A stretch of 64,000 bases of DNA from Alistipes sp. ZOR0009 (lineage in GTDB: Bacteria; Bacteroidota; Bacteroidia; Bacteroidales; ZOR0009). A program made the position numbers and the translations under genes. Below, piece after piece: positions 53,073-62,598 of the stretch. The stretch is taken from contig NZ_JTLD01000050.1 of assembly GCF_000798815.1 (NCBI RefSeq), positions 32,401-96,400 on the forward strand, in the 5' to 3' direction. Below the pieces are notes generated by a model. That model saw nothing but the letters and a program-made list of their open reading frames with translations. It had not been told where the DNA came from and searched no databases. Position 1 is the stretch's first letter. Every line of letters starts with the position of its first letter.

Positions 53073-53801
53073 ATGTCTAAAACTAGTATCATCGATATCC
53101 AAGGAATAACAAAGTTCTATAAAGTAGGAACGCAGGTTGTTAAAGCACTTCGTGGTGTAGATATCCAGATTGGAGCAAATGAGTATGTAGCAATCATGGG
53201 CCCTTCGGGTTCAGGAAAAACAACCCTAATGAATATTTTAGGCTGTTTGGATACCCCTACGGATGGTGTCTATATTCTAAATGGTACTGATGTAAGTAAA
53301 ATGGTTGATGACGAGCTTGCCGACGTAAGAAATAAGGAAATTGGCTTCGTATTTCAAACATTTAACTTGCTTCCACGTTATTCCGCTCTGGATAACGTGA
53401 TGTTACCACTCATTTATGCAGGATATACCAAAGAAGAACGAGAAATAAAGGCTAGAGAATCCCTTGAAAATGTTGGGCTGACCGATCGTATGGATCATAA
53501 GCCAAACGAGCTCTCAGGGGGGCAAAGACAGCGTGTAGCAGTTGCGCGTGCGCTCATCAACAAGCCTTCCATTATTTTGGCAGATGAGCCAACAGGCAAC
53601 CTAGATACCAAAACCTCAATTGATATTATGAATCTGTTTGAGGAAATATATAAAAAGGGGAATACAATAATTGTTGTAACTCACGAAGAGGACATTGCCA
53701 AGCATGCCAGAAGAATCGTTCGTCTTAGAGATGGCGTAATAGAGTCGGATTACATCAACGAAAATCCAACACTATTTCAAGAAGTTAAGTTGGAAAATTA
53801 G
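53073..53801 (+). CDS. ABC transporter ATP-binding protein (LolD/MacB type)
   Basis: A 242-residue nucleotide-binding subunit. Walker A is [15 protein letters not shown], the Q-loop lies in [11 protein letters not shown], the signature is [15 protein letters not shown], Walker B is [12 protein letters not shown], and the H-loop is [13 protein letters not shown]. The layout matches LolD, MacB and FtsE type ATPases working with separate membrane subunits; none is encoded nearby. The start is the ATG at 53073; a TTG four codons earlier is less likely. Confidence 0.92.
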   Translation: MSKTSIIDIQGITKFYKVGTQVVKALRGVDIQIGANEYVAIMGPSGSGKTTLMNILGCLDTPTDGVYILNGTDVSKMVDDELADVRNKEIGFVFQTFNLLPRYSALDNVMLPLIYAGYTKEEREIKARESLENVGLTDRMDHKPNELSGGQRQRVAVARALINKPSIILADEPTGNLDTKTSIDIMNLFEEIYKKGNTIIVVTHEEDIAKHARRIVRLRDGVIESDYINENPTLFQEVKLEN

Positions 53802-53820
53802 CCTGTTTAATCTAATTAAA

Positions 53821-54372
53821 ATGAAGCTTTACACTAAAACTGGAGACAAAGGAAATACCTCGCTGGCCTCAGGTACGAGGGTTTCTAAAACGCATCCACG
53901 TATAGAGGCATATGGCACTGTAGATGAGCTCACCGCATACGTAGGTCTTATAAGAGATACTTCAGACGATCAATATGTTAAAGAAGTTCTTTTAGAAGTA
54001 TTGGATAGATTAATGACCATTGGAGGAATTCTATCATTCGAGAAGGTAGATCATGGCTATAAAATTCCACAAATTATTAGCGATGATTTTACATATATTG
54101 AAGCGAAAATTGATGAATTTACGGCAGAAGTCCCTGCAATGCGATCTTTTGTTATTCCTGGTGGTACAATTCTCTCATCGCACTGCCAAATAGCCCGAAC
54201 AATTTGTCGTAGAGCAGAACGTGCTGTTTTACGGTTAAGCGAGGAATCAGAAGTACCAGAGCAATGTACCCAATATTTGAACCGTTTATCTGATTTTCTG
54301 TTTATTTTGGCACGAAAGTGTGTTAAGGATGCCAACATAAACGAAATTCCATGGCATCCGCGTGTAGATTAA
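53821..54372 (+). CDS. PduO-type cob(I)alamin adenosyltransferase
   Basis: A 183-residue trimeric-type adenosyltransferase that makes adenosylcobalamin from ATP and cob(I)alamin. The N-terminal KLYTKTGDKGNTSLASG and the later ARTICRRAERAVLRLSEE are diagnostic. It lies 19 bases after the ABC ATPase gene and may share its transcript. Its product would feed B12-dependent enzymes elsewhere in the genome. Confidence 0.95.
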   Translation: MKLYTKTGDKGNTSLASGTRVSKTHPRIEAYGTVDELTAYVGLIRDTSDDQYVKEVLLEVLDRLMTIGGILSFEKVDHGYKIPQIISDDFTYIEAKIDEFTAEVPAMRSFVIPGGTILSSHCQIARTICRRAERAVLRLSEESEVPEQCTQYLNRLSDFLFILARKCVKDANINEIPWHPRVD

Positions 54373-54456
54373 AAAATATTTTTTTTTAATTTGCAACATG
54401 ATAAGAGCCTTAAAGCTCCATTAACAGATTTAGCGAATTATTTTAACCCATTCACT

Positions 54457-54678
54457 ATGTATTGGACACTAGAACTTGCATCAAAACTAGAAGACGCTCC
54501 ATGGCCTGCATCTAAAGATGAGCTTATTGACTATGCAACCCGATCGGGTGCTCCTCTTGAGGTTATTGAAAATCTTCAAGAGATTGAGGATGAAGGTGAA
54601 ATATACGAGAGCATCGAGGATATTTGGCCTGATTATCCAAGTAAAGATGACTTTTTCTTTAATGAAGATGAGTATTAG
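54457..54678 (+). CDS. DUF2795 family small acidic protein
   Basis: A 73-residue protein beginning MYWTLELASKLEDAPWPASK, the near-invariant start of a Bacteroidetes DUF2795 family, and ending in an acidic tail (KDDFFFNEDEY). The first half is helical (ELIDYATRSGAPLEVIENLQ), and Asp and Glu dominate the second. The function is unknown. The ATG at 54457 is chosen because homologues begin there. It is convergent with the OstA-like gene, with a shared terminator between them. Confidence 0.88.
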   Translation: MYWTLELASKLEDAPWPASKDELIDYATRSGAPLEVIENLQEIEDEGEIYESIEDIWPDYPSKDDFFFNEDEY

Positions 54679-54685
54679 AAGAAAT

Positions 54686-54715
54686 AAATAAGGGGATCAT
54701 TTGATCCCCTTATTT
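54686..54715. terminator. bidirectional terminator between DUF2795 and OstA-like genes
   Basis: A 14-bp near-perfect palindrome (AAATAAGGGGATCA with TGATCCCCTTATTT) lies between two convergent genes, with AT-rich flanks serving both strands. Confidence 0.85.
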
Positions 54716-56324
54716 ATTCTTTAAATGTCGTATCGAGCTTCTTGCCATATATTTGCAGGTAGTATGGGAATGTAGGCTTAGGAATCGCCTCAACCTCCTT
54801 AGACTGATCTTTTCTAACAATCTTTCTCGTTATATCAAAACGACTCGTCGGACGATTTTCTGGCGTCCATTTAAATCCTTTAAGTTTTATCTGGGATTCT
54901 TCAACTTTACCTAGCGGGAAAATATTCGATTCTGGTTTTACCTTAAAAACCATTGTTGAAACCTTTCCTTCGTCCAAATTTATTCCAATATTACTGCTTG
55001 TTGCCAAATTCACGCCTTCAATTTCGGTACTGTCTTTGACAAAATAGACCGTTTGACCGTTGCCCTTTACGTCTACTTTCGAAATCTTATTTTTATCGTT
55101 AAAAAAAACCGTCATGCTACGACCTTTTATTTGGTTGTAGTATTTTTCAGTTTCCTTCTGTGCTATAAAAGAGTTCAAAACAAGCTCAGCTCTATCAACT
55201 TTTTTGTTTTTAGTAAATACGGAAATAGAGTCGGCTGTAATTTGATTTTGTTCGTTCCATATAATAGGAATTCCATACATATACATTATGGAATCTTTTG
55301 TCGAATAAACAAGAGAGTCTGCAGTACCTTGAAGATCTTTACGATAGTACCTTACTGTCCCAAGCGCTTTTACAAAACGTATCAACGAATCTTTTGTTGT
55401 AACGTGCTTATTCCTAACATTAAGCACCTTCAATGTATCTGCTCTCAAGAATAAGCTATCTTCTTTTGGTTGAAATGTTATACCAACAGCATTTTTAGTA
55501 GCAAAGGCATACTCCTTCTTTTTATCTATAAAGCCATTATCAGCAAGTAAAGCTGAATGGTTAGCAGTATCGAGGATGCATGTATTCTTGCCTAAAAAGA
55601 GGTGCTCTCTCTGCTTATCATAAACAACTGAGTCAGCCCAAGCCTGATGCTCTTTTGAGAGAGCATAGGAGTTTTCAAATAGCCTGAATGTTTTTGAAGG
55701 CTCATGATAGGTCCCCTTTTTAGCAGTGAGGATACCATCTTTATGCCATATGGTAGTACGACCTAAAATGGTCATCACCTTTGCATTCTTATTATAGTTT
55801 GCAGAATCTGCTGTGGCTAAATAACTTTTATTGTAGGCTTGAACTTTATTTTTTAAATAGGTACGACCTTCTTTTTCGTAATGCGTTCCACTTTCACTCT
55901 CAATAATATTTCCATCAGAAGTAATTACGCCACCTCCAAAAAAGTAAAAAATTTCATCTTTTAATTTGTAGTTAATAAATGGAGATTCGAGAGTCGTTCC
56001 ATCTTTATTAACGATTTTAACAACACCTCCACTGCTTCTGATTTCTGCAATATCCGTTACCTTATTGATAACCATATCAGAAGCATACAAAATCATACCA
56101 TCCTTTCTCAGGATCACATTTCCAATGAACCTAATTATATCTCCTTCCGAAGTTCCTGTATTACTAGTAATGGTAGCACTCCCTTTTACTGCTTTGGCAT
56201 TGTCGAGAACCCCTACTCCATTTATAAATCGATAGTTATCACCAGAAACCGACCAATCTTGAGCAAAGATAGAACTCGCCTGAATCGTAAAGAGAATAAA
56301 CAATAATTTGGAAAGTAACTTCAT
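54714..56324 (-). CDS. OstA-like LPS-export related protein
   Basis: A 536-residue exported protein with a signal peptide (MKLLSKLLFILFTIQASSIFA) and repeated short beta-strand units of the OstA/LptA type, for example AKAVKGSATITSNTGTSEGD and KDGMILYASDMVINKVTDIA. The LptA-like fold forms a periplasmic bridge that moves lipopolysaccharide to the outer membrane. Bacteroidetes members carry a longer C-terminus than E. coli LptA. It lies 3 bases after the SurA-like gene, so outer-membrane biogenesis genes cluster here. Confidence 0.85.
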   Translation of the reverse strand: MKLLSKLLFILFTIQASSIFAQDWSVSGDNYRFINGVGVLDNAKAVKGSATITSNTGTSEGDIIRFIGNVILRKDGMILYASDMVINKVTDIAEIRSSGGVVKIVNKDGTTLESPFINYKLKDEIFYFFGGGVITSDGNIIESESGTHYEKEGRTYLKNKVQAYNKSYLATADSANYNKNAKVMTILGRTTIWHKDGILTAKKGTYHEPSKTFRLFENSYALSKEHQAWADSVVYDKQREHLFLGKNTCILDTANHSALLADNGFIDKKKEYAFATKNAVGITFQPKEDSLFLRADTLKVLNVRNKHVTTKDSLIRFVKALGTVRYYRKDLQGTADSLVYSTKDSIMYMYGIPIIWNEQNQITADSISVFTKNKKVDRAELVLNSFIAQKETEKYYNQIKGRSMTVFFNDKNKISKVDVKGNGQTVYFVKDSTEIEGVNLATSSNIGINLDEGKVSTMVFKVKPESNIFPLGKVEESQIKLKGFKWTPENRPTSRFDITRKIVRKDQSKEVEAIPKPTFPYYLQIYGKKLDTTFKE

Positions 56325-56327
56325 CTA

Positions 56328-57704
56328 CTACTTTTTAAACCAACCTTTTCTTTCAAAAACACAGTTTCCAAACGAAGGGTCAATTTTGATATACATGGAT
56401 TGAATTTTTTCAGTTAACCATTGATCAAAATATCTTCGTTGCTTTTCTTGTAATGCGATATCCTGCAAAAGTTTAAAATCATCTTTTAAGTTCGCAACGT
56501 GTGAAGGAATGAACTTTTCAATTTTCATAATTTTCACAATCGACTGTCCTGCCTCATCAATAGATTCGTAGGGGTCTGATATCTGGCCTTCTTTCAAGTT
56601 GCTAATTGCAAAATAATCTGCTTTGTTAATAAAATCTTTGTCAAACTTTGTTGAATTATAGTTTGTGTTGGATTGCACAGGAACTTGATTAACAACTAGT
56701 CCTCCACTTAAACGAGTATTTTTGTCTTCCGAAAAACGTAGGGCTGCCAAATCGAATTTGATAGAATCCTGACGGATTAGACGAGCAATACTATCCAGCT
56801 TGTTTTTTACTTTTAGATGATCTTCTGCTGAAAATTCAGGTTTAATCAGAATGTGACGCGCGTTGAATAAATCACCACGACGCTCTACCATTTGGATAAT
56901 ATGAAAGCCATACTCCGTTTCTACGATGTTGGATACTTGACCTTCCTTCAAATTAGAGCAGGCATCTGCAAATGGCTTAACATAATTCTTAGCAGATGCG
57001 AGGCCTAATTCTCCTCCTCTTTTGGCTGATTCAATATCTTGAGAATATAGAATAGCTAAATTTGCAAATTTTTCCCCTTTAAGTACACGCTCACGAATGG
57101 AAAGAAGCTTCTGACGTGCTTCCAACTTGGCATCACCACTTGCTGGAGGATAAAGAACTATTTGACGGAATACGTACTGATCGGGTAATAGTGGTAGGCT
57201 ATCTTTGGGGCGGGCACTAAAGTACTTCTGTACATCACTTGGAGTAATGGTTACTTTTTCGTTGATTGTACCCTGCATCTGGTTCGCCAAATATTGATCT
57301 TTGATAGTTTCTCTCAGCTCCTGTTTAATTTGAAATGATGTTTTTTTATACATCTCTTCTACGGCTTTCATGGAGCCCAACGTTGCAACCATACGATCTA
57401 AACGATCTTCTAAAGCACCTTCAACGCCCATTGAGTTGATTTTAAGGCTATCTAACCGAGCTTGATTTAGGAGCAGCTTCTCAGTAAGCATTTGCTCCAA
57501 TATGATGCACTTAGGGTCACCAGAAGTTGGCATTTCTCCACTTTGTTTCATCATAAGTAAGCGTTGCTCAATATCGGAGGCAAGAATAATGTCTTTTCCA
57601 ACAATTGCTACAACATAGTCAATTGCACCTTTTTGTTGGGCAAACGACATCAACCCGGTAGCCACAAAAAGTAACGTAAATAGTACTTTAGAAAGCCTTT
57701 GCAT
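56328..57704 (-). CDS. SurA-like periplasmic peptidyl-prolyl isomerase/chaperone
   Basis: A 458-residue periplasmic PPIase-chaperone with a signal peptide (about 1-22), an N-terminal SurA-type helical chaperone region (about 25-160) and two parvulin-like domains (about 170-285, with GELGLASAKNYVKPF and YGFHIIQMVERR, and about 285-390). It likely helps outer-membrane proteins fold. It lies 8 bases after the preceding PPIase-type lipoprotein gene. The second parvulin domain looks more divergent. Confidence 0.9.
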   Translation of the reverse strand: MQRLSKVLFTLLFVATGLMSFAQQKGAIDYVVAIVGKDIILASDIEQRLLMMKQSGEMPTSGDPKCIILEQMLTEKLLLNQARLDSLKINSMGVEGALEDRLDRMVATLGSMKAVEEMYKKTSFQIKQELRETIKDQYLANQMQGTINEKVTITPSDVQKYFSARPKDSLPLLPDQYVFRQIVLYPPASGDAKLEARQKLLSIRERVLKGEKFANLAILYSQDIESAKRGGELGLASAKNYVKPFADACSNLKEGQVSNIVETEYGFHIIQMVERRGDLFNARHILIKPEFSAEDHLKVKNKLDSIARLIRQDSIKFDLAALRFSEDKNTRLSGGLVVNQVPVQSNTNYNSTKFDKDFINKADYFAISNLKEGQISDPYESIDEAGQSIVKIMKIEKFIPSHVANLKDDFKLLQDIALQEKQRRYFDQWLTEKIQSMYIKIDPSFGNCVFERKGWFKK

Positions 57705-57712
57705 ATAGAATT

Positions 57713-58567
57713 TTATTTATTGTCAATGTAAACTCGTACTTTTTCATTCTTCTTTGCGTCTTCAAAAATATTCTTTTCGAAGTTTTGAATCAATTCTTGT
57801 CGACGTTTATTTAGAATGATATTTTTGATGGACTCTCGCTCAAACTCAAAGGGTGATATTGCACCTTTCATTTTATACTGTCGCACTGAAACAAAGTAGG
57901 TGTAGGTTGAATCTTTCTGCTCGAAGTTAGGATTCTTTACCAAAAATTCATCGGCATTGTCGGGTTTTACAGGCAGTTCTCCCAATATCTCGTTAAAATA
58001 CACCCAACTATCGTTGAAATAATCAAAATTTTCGGCAGCCTGTTTACCTAAATTTTCTAACGCTCTCATATTTGACTCCCCACTTTGCTTATAGAGATCA
58101 CGAAACTTTCCAATATAGGGAGAGTTTGATTTTACTTTAATATATAAAGCGCGGACAATAGATGCTGGAAGTATAAACGTTTGAGAATTTTGGTTGTACA
58201 CCTTTTGCATTTCCTCTTTGGTGATATTGGTGTCCAAATTCTGACTCAAAAACTGCTGTTCATAAAGATTTATAAGCAATGTTGTACGGTAGTCTTCGAG
58301 TTGCTGAGTTAAATCCTTATCAGACGTGGATAGGTTATCCTCGGCAATATGCAGCAATATTTGCTTCCGTGACCAGCTTTCAATGTAGCTTCTAAGCAGC
58401 ACTAAGCTGTCTGCAGGCTTAATTCCTGCAGGGAAAATACTTTTTATTTGCGATAGATATAACTTGTTACCATACACTTCGGCGACTGGTTCTTCCTGTG
58501 CATCTTTAAAATACGAGCAAGAGACAAAAATCAGACCTAATGCTGCAACTATAATGGTTTTCCTCAT
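57713..58567 (-). CDS. peptidyl-prolyl isomerase-like lipoprotein
   Basis: A 284-residue lipoprotein: MRKTIIVAALGLIFVSCSYF gives a signal with a lipobox cysteine at about residue 17. The remainder is helix-rich, with SurA/PrsA-like early motifs (EVYGNKLYLSQIKSIFP) and no clear complete parvulin domain. It may be a chaperone-like partner of the following SurA-like protein. The start at ATG 58565-58567 is favoured over an ATG 15 codons upstream because the latter would lie upstream of the likely transcription start. Confidence 0.8.
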   Translation of the reverse strand: MRKTIIVAALGLIFVSCSYFKDAQEEPVAEVYGNKLYLSQIKSIFPAGIKPADSLVLLRSYIESWSRKQILLHIAEDNLSTSDKDLTQQLEDYRTTLLINLYEQQFLSQNLDTNITKEEMQKVYNQNSQTFILPASIVRALYIKVKSNSPYIGKFRDLYKQSGESNMRALENLGKQAAENFDYFNDSWVYFNEILGELPVKPDNADEFLVKNPNFEQKDSTYTYFVSVRQYKMKGAISPFEFERESIKNIILNKRRQELIQNFEKNIFEDAKKNEKVRVYIDNK

Positions 58568-58599
58568 TTTCAGTATTAATCGTAATGAACGACGGTTTA

Positions 58600-58607
58600 C
58601 AAAAATA
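58600..58607 (-). promoter_or_regulatory. PPIase lipoprotein -7 box
   Basis: Minus-strand TATTTTTG matches TAnnTTTG and lies 33 bases before the ATG at 58567. It overlaps the upstream alternative start region. Confidence 0.5.
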
Positions 58608-58735
58608 GGCAAATAGCCGATTTTATTGCAATGATAACGCGTTTCAAAGTCAATTTATTGGAGAAATGATGAAAATATTTTTCAACAATTGAATGCTAAT
58701 CATCAAATCCTCTTAATTACCATCTAGTTACAATG

Positions 58736-58771
58736 AAAAAGAGGATGACTAACTGCTGTTAGAGCATCCTC
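58736..58771 (-). terminator. guaB terminator
   Basis: GAGGATG and CATCCTC form a 7-bp outer stem with CTAAC/GTTAG inside. It is followed on the minus strand by TTTTTC and lies 20 bases after the guaB stop. Confidence 0.8.
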
Positions 58772-58791
58772 CTAAATATGCTTGTTACAAA

Positions 58792-60258
58792 TTATCTGCT
58801 ATAATTTGGTGCTTCGCGAGTTATTTGAACATCGTGAGGATGGCTTTCGTTTATTCCAGAATTGGTAATACGAATGAAACGAGCATTTTTAAGATCGGTA
58901 ATATTAGGAGCTCCGCAGTACCCCATACCTGCCCGTAATCCACCAATCATTTGGTAGAGCACTTCTGCCAAATTCCCCTTAAATGGAACTCTAGCTACGA
59001 TCCCCTCTGGAACCAACTTTTTAACATCCTCTTCTACATCTTGAAAGTAGCGATCTTTTGAACCTTGCTGCATTGCATCAAGCGATCCCATTCCCCGATA
59101 TGACTTAAACTTGCGACCATTATAGATAATGGTTTCTCCTGGCGACTCTTCAACACCAGCAAACATAGATCCAGCCATTATTGTATCTGCTCCTGCAGCC
59201 AGTGCTTTTACAATATCTCCAGAATAACGGATCCCTCCATCTGCAATAATTGGAACTCCAGTATCCTTTATTGCTGCATATACATCCCAAATTGCTTCCA
59301 ACTGAGGAACTCCAACACCTGCGATTACGCGGGTGGTACAGATTGAGCCAGGTCCAATACCAACTTTAACGGCATCAGCACCCGCATCTACCAACATACG
59401 AGCGGCTTCTCCTGTTGCAATATTTCCAATAACGACTTCTAGCGTTGGATAACTTTTTTTCACCAACTTAAGAAGGTCAACAACACCTTTAGAGTGCCCA
59501 TGAGCGGTATCAATGACGATAGCATCTACATTTGCCTCCACTAGAGCTTTTATTCTAGCCATAGAATCTGGCGTAACCCCAACTCCAGCTGCCGCTCTTA
59601 GGCGTCCTTTTGAATCCTTACAAGCATTTGGATTGTCCTTTATCTTTGTAATATCTTTGAAAGTGAGAAGGCCTACAAGCTTATTATCCTTGTCAACAAC
59701 AGGTAGTTTCTCTATCTTATTCTTTTTTAGGATATCTGTAGCCTTATCCAACTCCGACGACATTGTTGTTATGATATTTTCAGAAGTCATAACTTCATGT
59801 ACCGGACGAGACATGTCTTCCTGAAAACGCAAATCGCGATTGGTAACAATTCCCACAAGAACATTGTTGTCATCGACTACGGGAATTCCTCCAATTTTAT
59901 TTTCCTTCATCAGCTGAAGCGCATCGCCAACAGTCCCCGAAAAATGTAGCGTTATAGGATCGTAAATCATCCCATTTTCGGCACGTTTTACCTTACGAAC
60001 TTGAGCAGCTTGTGCTTCTATTGACATATTCTTATGAATCACCCCAATACCGCCTTCGCGTGCAATAGCAATTGCCAAATCGGCCTCCGTAACGGTATCC
60101 ATTGCGGCAGATACAATAGGAGCGTTTAACTTAATGTTGCGGGTAAAACGGGTTGAAATGTCAACGTTGCGTGGTAAAACTTCAGAATAGGCTGGTACTA
60201 AGAGTACATCATCGAAAGTTAATCCTTCGGTTACGAGCTTTTCAGTAATGAACGACAT
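58792..60258 (-). CDS. guaB: inosine-5'-monophosphate dehydrogenase
   Basis: A 488-residue IMPDH that converts IMP to XMP with NAD+, the first committed step to GMP. The TIM barrel carries the active-site cysteine in [12 protein letters not shown], and two CBS domains are inserted at about 95-205 ([11 protein letters not shown] and [12 protein letters not shown]). [11 protein letters not shown] is the flap region. The start is the ATG at 60256-60258 ([20 protein letters not shown]); an upstream in-frame ATG overlaps the promoter. It is a single gene with its own terminator. Confidence 0.97.
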   Translation of the reverse strand: MSFITEKLVTEGLTFDDVLLVPAYSEVLPRNVDISTRFTRNIKLNAPIVSAAMDTVTEADLAIAIAREGGIGVIHKNMSIEAQAAQVRKVKRAENGMIYDPITLHFSGTVGDALQLMKENKIGGIPVVDDNNVLVGIVTNRDLRFQEDMSRPVHEVMTSENIITTMSSELDKATDILKKNKIEKLPVVDKDNKLVGLLTFKDITKIKDNPNACKDSKGRLRAAAGVGVTPDSMARIKALVEANVDAIVIDTAHGHSKGVVDLLKLVKKSYPTLEVVIGNIATGEAARMLVDAGADAVKVGIGPGSICTTRVIAGVGVPQLEAIWDVYAAIKDTGVPIIADGGIRYSGDIVKALAAGADTIMAGSMFAGVEESPGETIIYNGRKFKSYRGMGSLDAMQQGSKDRYFQDVEEDVKKLVPEGIVARVPFKGNLAEVLYQMIGGLRAGMGYCGAPNITDLKNARFIRITNSGINESHPHDVQITREAPNYSR

Positions 60259-60282
60259 CTGGAAGTATTTTTTAAAATTGAG

Positions 60283-60290
60283 CAAAATTA
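60283..60290 (-). promoter_or_regulatory. guaB -7 box
   Basis: Minus-strand TAATTTTG matches TAnnTTTG and lies 25 bases before the guaB ATG. Confidence 0.55.
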
Positions 60291-60552
60291 GCAATTTTAT
60301 TTATCTCTATTACCCGAAATCGATATAGTTTACATTTTTTATTAAACTATGGGACTTTGCATTGAATCTATCAATACATTTTACCTGTTTGCCTTTCAAT
60401 ATGATAGTTTATGTAGTTGAATAAATTGCAGATTGTCTCATTAACATTTGCGTACTGTTTTCAGTAAAACCCATTCCGCCTTATTGCGACATGGTCTATT
60501 CTACTGTTTAGTTAGGTATGCGCTAATGCGAAGTCTGTCTTTGAATAAATTC

Positions 60553-60560
60553 TATATTTG
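60553..60560 (+). promoter_or_regulatory. recQ -7 box
   Basis: TATATTTG matches TAnnTTTG and ends 23 bases before the recQ ATG. Confidence 0.55.
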
Positions 60561-60583
60561 TAGTTGGGACAACAACACTTCCA

Positions 60584-62485
60584 ATGGATCTTTTTCATCA
60601 AATACTCAAAAAACATTACGGTTATAGCCAGTTTCGTCCATTGCAACTCGACATCATACAGTCGGTTTACGAAGGACACGACACGCTTGCTTTAATGCCT
60701 ACAGGCGGAGGTAAATCTATAACCTTTCAAATTCCTGCTTTAGCAATGGGAGGCACTTGCTTGGTTGTTTCTCCTCTTATTGCGCTGATGAAGGATCAGG
60801 TGGAAAATTTAAAGAAGAAAAGTATTAGCGCTATTGCCATTCACTCAGGTCTTACAGGCAGAGAAATAGATATAGCATTAGATAATGTTGCATACGGCAA
60901 TGTCAAGTTTCTTTACCTTTCGCCAGAGCGAGTTGGAACAGATCTTTTTCTGGCCCGTCTTCAAAACATGACCATTAGCATGATTGCTGTAGATGAAGCT
61001 CACTGTATTTCACAGTGGGGTTACGATTTTCGTCCATCCTACTTAGAGATAGCAGAGCTACGCAAGCGGCTACCTGGAGTTCCTGTGCTCGCTGTAACAG
61101 CAACGGCAACACCAGAAGTTGCTGCTGATATACAAGAAAAATTATGCTTCAAAGATGGTCGGCTATTTCAATCCAGTTTTGAGCGATCTAATCTTGCTTA
61201 TGTGGTGCGTACTTGCGACGATAAGGAGCAGCAGCTGATTAAAATTGCGAATAATGTAAAGGGCTCTGGAGTAGTTTATGTTAGAAATCGTAACAAAACA
61301 AAGGAAATTGCAACAGCACTGGCCAAAGCTGGCATTTCCGCAGATTTCTATCATGCGGGGCTATCTACAGAAATGAGGAGTTTAAAGCAAGATAAATGGA
61401 TTAAAAATCAGATTCGAGTAATTGTAGCAACCAATGCATTTGGAATGGGGATTGACAAGCCAGATGTTCGTTTTGTTGTTCATATGGATATTCCTGATTG
61501 CGTTGAAGCATACTTTCAGGAAGCAGGACGCGCTGGACGAGATCTTAAAAAAGCATATGCCGTACTGCTTTATAGCAATGCCGATGAAGTCCGATCTCGA
61601 GATAAGCTGGAGAAGTCATTTCCGCCTATCGACGAAGTTAAAAGGATTTATAGTGCACTTCACTCCTTTTACAATATTCCGTATGGAGGAGGAAAAGGTA
61701 GCGTCTACGATTTCAATCTGATTGAATTCTGCACCCAGTACAGAATGAGTTCGCTAATTGTATACAATGCAATACAAATACTCAAAGGAGAAGGCTATTT
61801 AGAGGTAACTGATGAGCTGGATAATCCCTCAAGAGCAATGTTTACCGTTTCGAGGGAGGATTTGTATAAAGTTCAAGTGTCCAGAAAGGAGCTTGAGGCT
61901 ATATCAAAGCTGCTGCTTAGATCTTATACTGGCCTTTTTTCCAACTATGTAAATATCGACGAAGGATACCTTGCTCGTGCATCCAACACCACTCCACAAG
62001 TTATCTACGAGTTACTTAAGCAGCTCGCTAAAACAAACGTAATAACCTATATCCCTCGAAAAAAAACTCCGCTCATTATTTTCACGGAAGAACGATTAGA
62101 TGATAAAAATATCCGTTTTTCTCCTGAAAACTATAAGTATAGAAAGGATCGCTACCAAAAGCGACTTGACTCAATGCTCGAATACTGTAACACACATAAA
62201 TGCAGAAACCAGCAGCTACTGGCCTACTTTGGCGAAAAAATAGATAAGCAATGTGGAGTATGTGACGTTTGCCTCGAAAAAAATGAGCTGGACCTAACAA
62301 ACTATGATTTCGAGATAATAAAAGGGAATATAAAGCAAAACATAACTTCTGCTGGCATTTTACCTAATGAGTTGATAAATGGGCTAGCATGCGCTCCCGA
62401 AAAAGCGCTGATCGTACTCAACTGGCTGATAGATAATGGAAACATTGAAATAGTTGGAGAGAAACTATTTCTTAAAAATCAATAA
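60584..62485 (+). CDS. recQ: ATP-dependent DNA helicase RecQ
   Basis: A 633-residue RecQ helicase. Walker A TGGGKS is at residues 40-45, DEAH is in AVDEAHCISQWGYDF, and motif VI lies in EAGRAGRD. The RQC zinc-binding region follows, with cysteines in NTHKCRNQQ and CGVCDVC at about 530-565. The protein ends shortly after, without a recognisable HRDC domain, a common short form. It acts in recombination repair. It is a single gene with a -7 box. Confidence 0.95.
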   Translation: MDLFHQILKKHYGYSQFRPLQLDIIQSVYEGHDTLALMPTGGGKSITFQIPALAMGGTCLVVSPLIALMKDQVENLKKKSISAIAIHSGLTGREIDIALDNVAYGNVKFLYLSPERVGTDLFLARLQNMTISMIAVDEAHCISQWGYDFRPSYLEIAELRKRLPGVPVLAVTATATPEVAADIQEKLCFKDGRLFQSSFERSNLAYVVRTCDDKEQQLIKIANNVKGSGVVYVRNRNKTKEIATALAKAGISADFYHAGLSTEMRSLKQDKWIKNQIRVIVATNAFGMGIDKPDVRFVVHMDIPDCVEAYFQEAGRAGRDLKKAYAVLLYSNADEVRSRDKLEKSFPPIDEVKRIYSALHSFYNIPYGGGKGSVYDFNLIEFCTQYRMSSLIVYNAIQILKGEGYLEVTDELDNPSRAMFTVSREDLYKVQVSRKELEAISKLLLRSYTGLFSNYVNIDEGYLARASNTTPQVIYELLKQLAKTNVITYIPRKKTPLIIFTEERLDDKNIRFSPENYKYRKDRYQKRLDSMLEYCNTHKCRNQQLLAYFGEKIDKQCGVCDVCLEKNELDLTNYDFEIIKGNIKQNITSAGILPNELINGLACAPEKALIVLNWLIDNGNIEIVGEKLFLKNQ

Positions 62486-62563
62486 TTTAAAATGTGTTAT
62501 ATTTTTTATCGCTTTTAGCGTAAAATTGCCACCTTTTTAAGGTTAATGTTAGCTCATTTTGTT

Positions 62564-62571
62564 TAGTTTTG
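62564..62571 (+). promoter_or_regulatory. MFS gene -7 box
   Basis: TAGTTTTG matches TAnnTTTG and lies 27 bases before the MFS ATG. Confidence 0.5.
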
Positions 62572-62598
62572 CCACAATCTAAAATTTAATCTACAACA

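Larger units (their letters stand above)
60259..60583. other. 325-base divergent promoter region of guaB and recQ
   Basis: AT-rich, with no coding sequence supported. It holds the guaB -7 box at 60283-60290 and the recQ box at 60553-60560. No riboswitch-like structure was recognised. Confidence 0.6.
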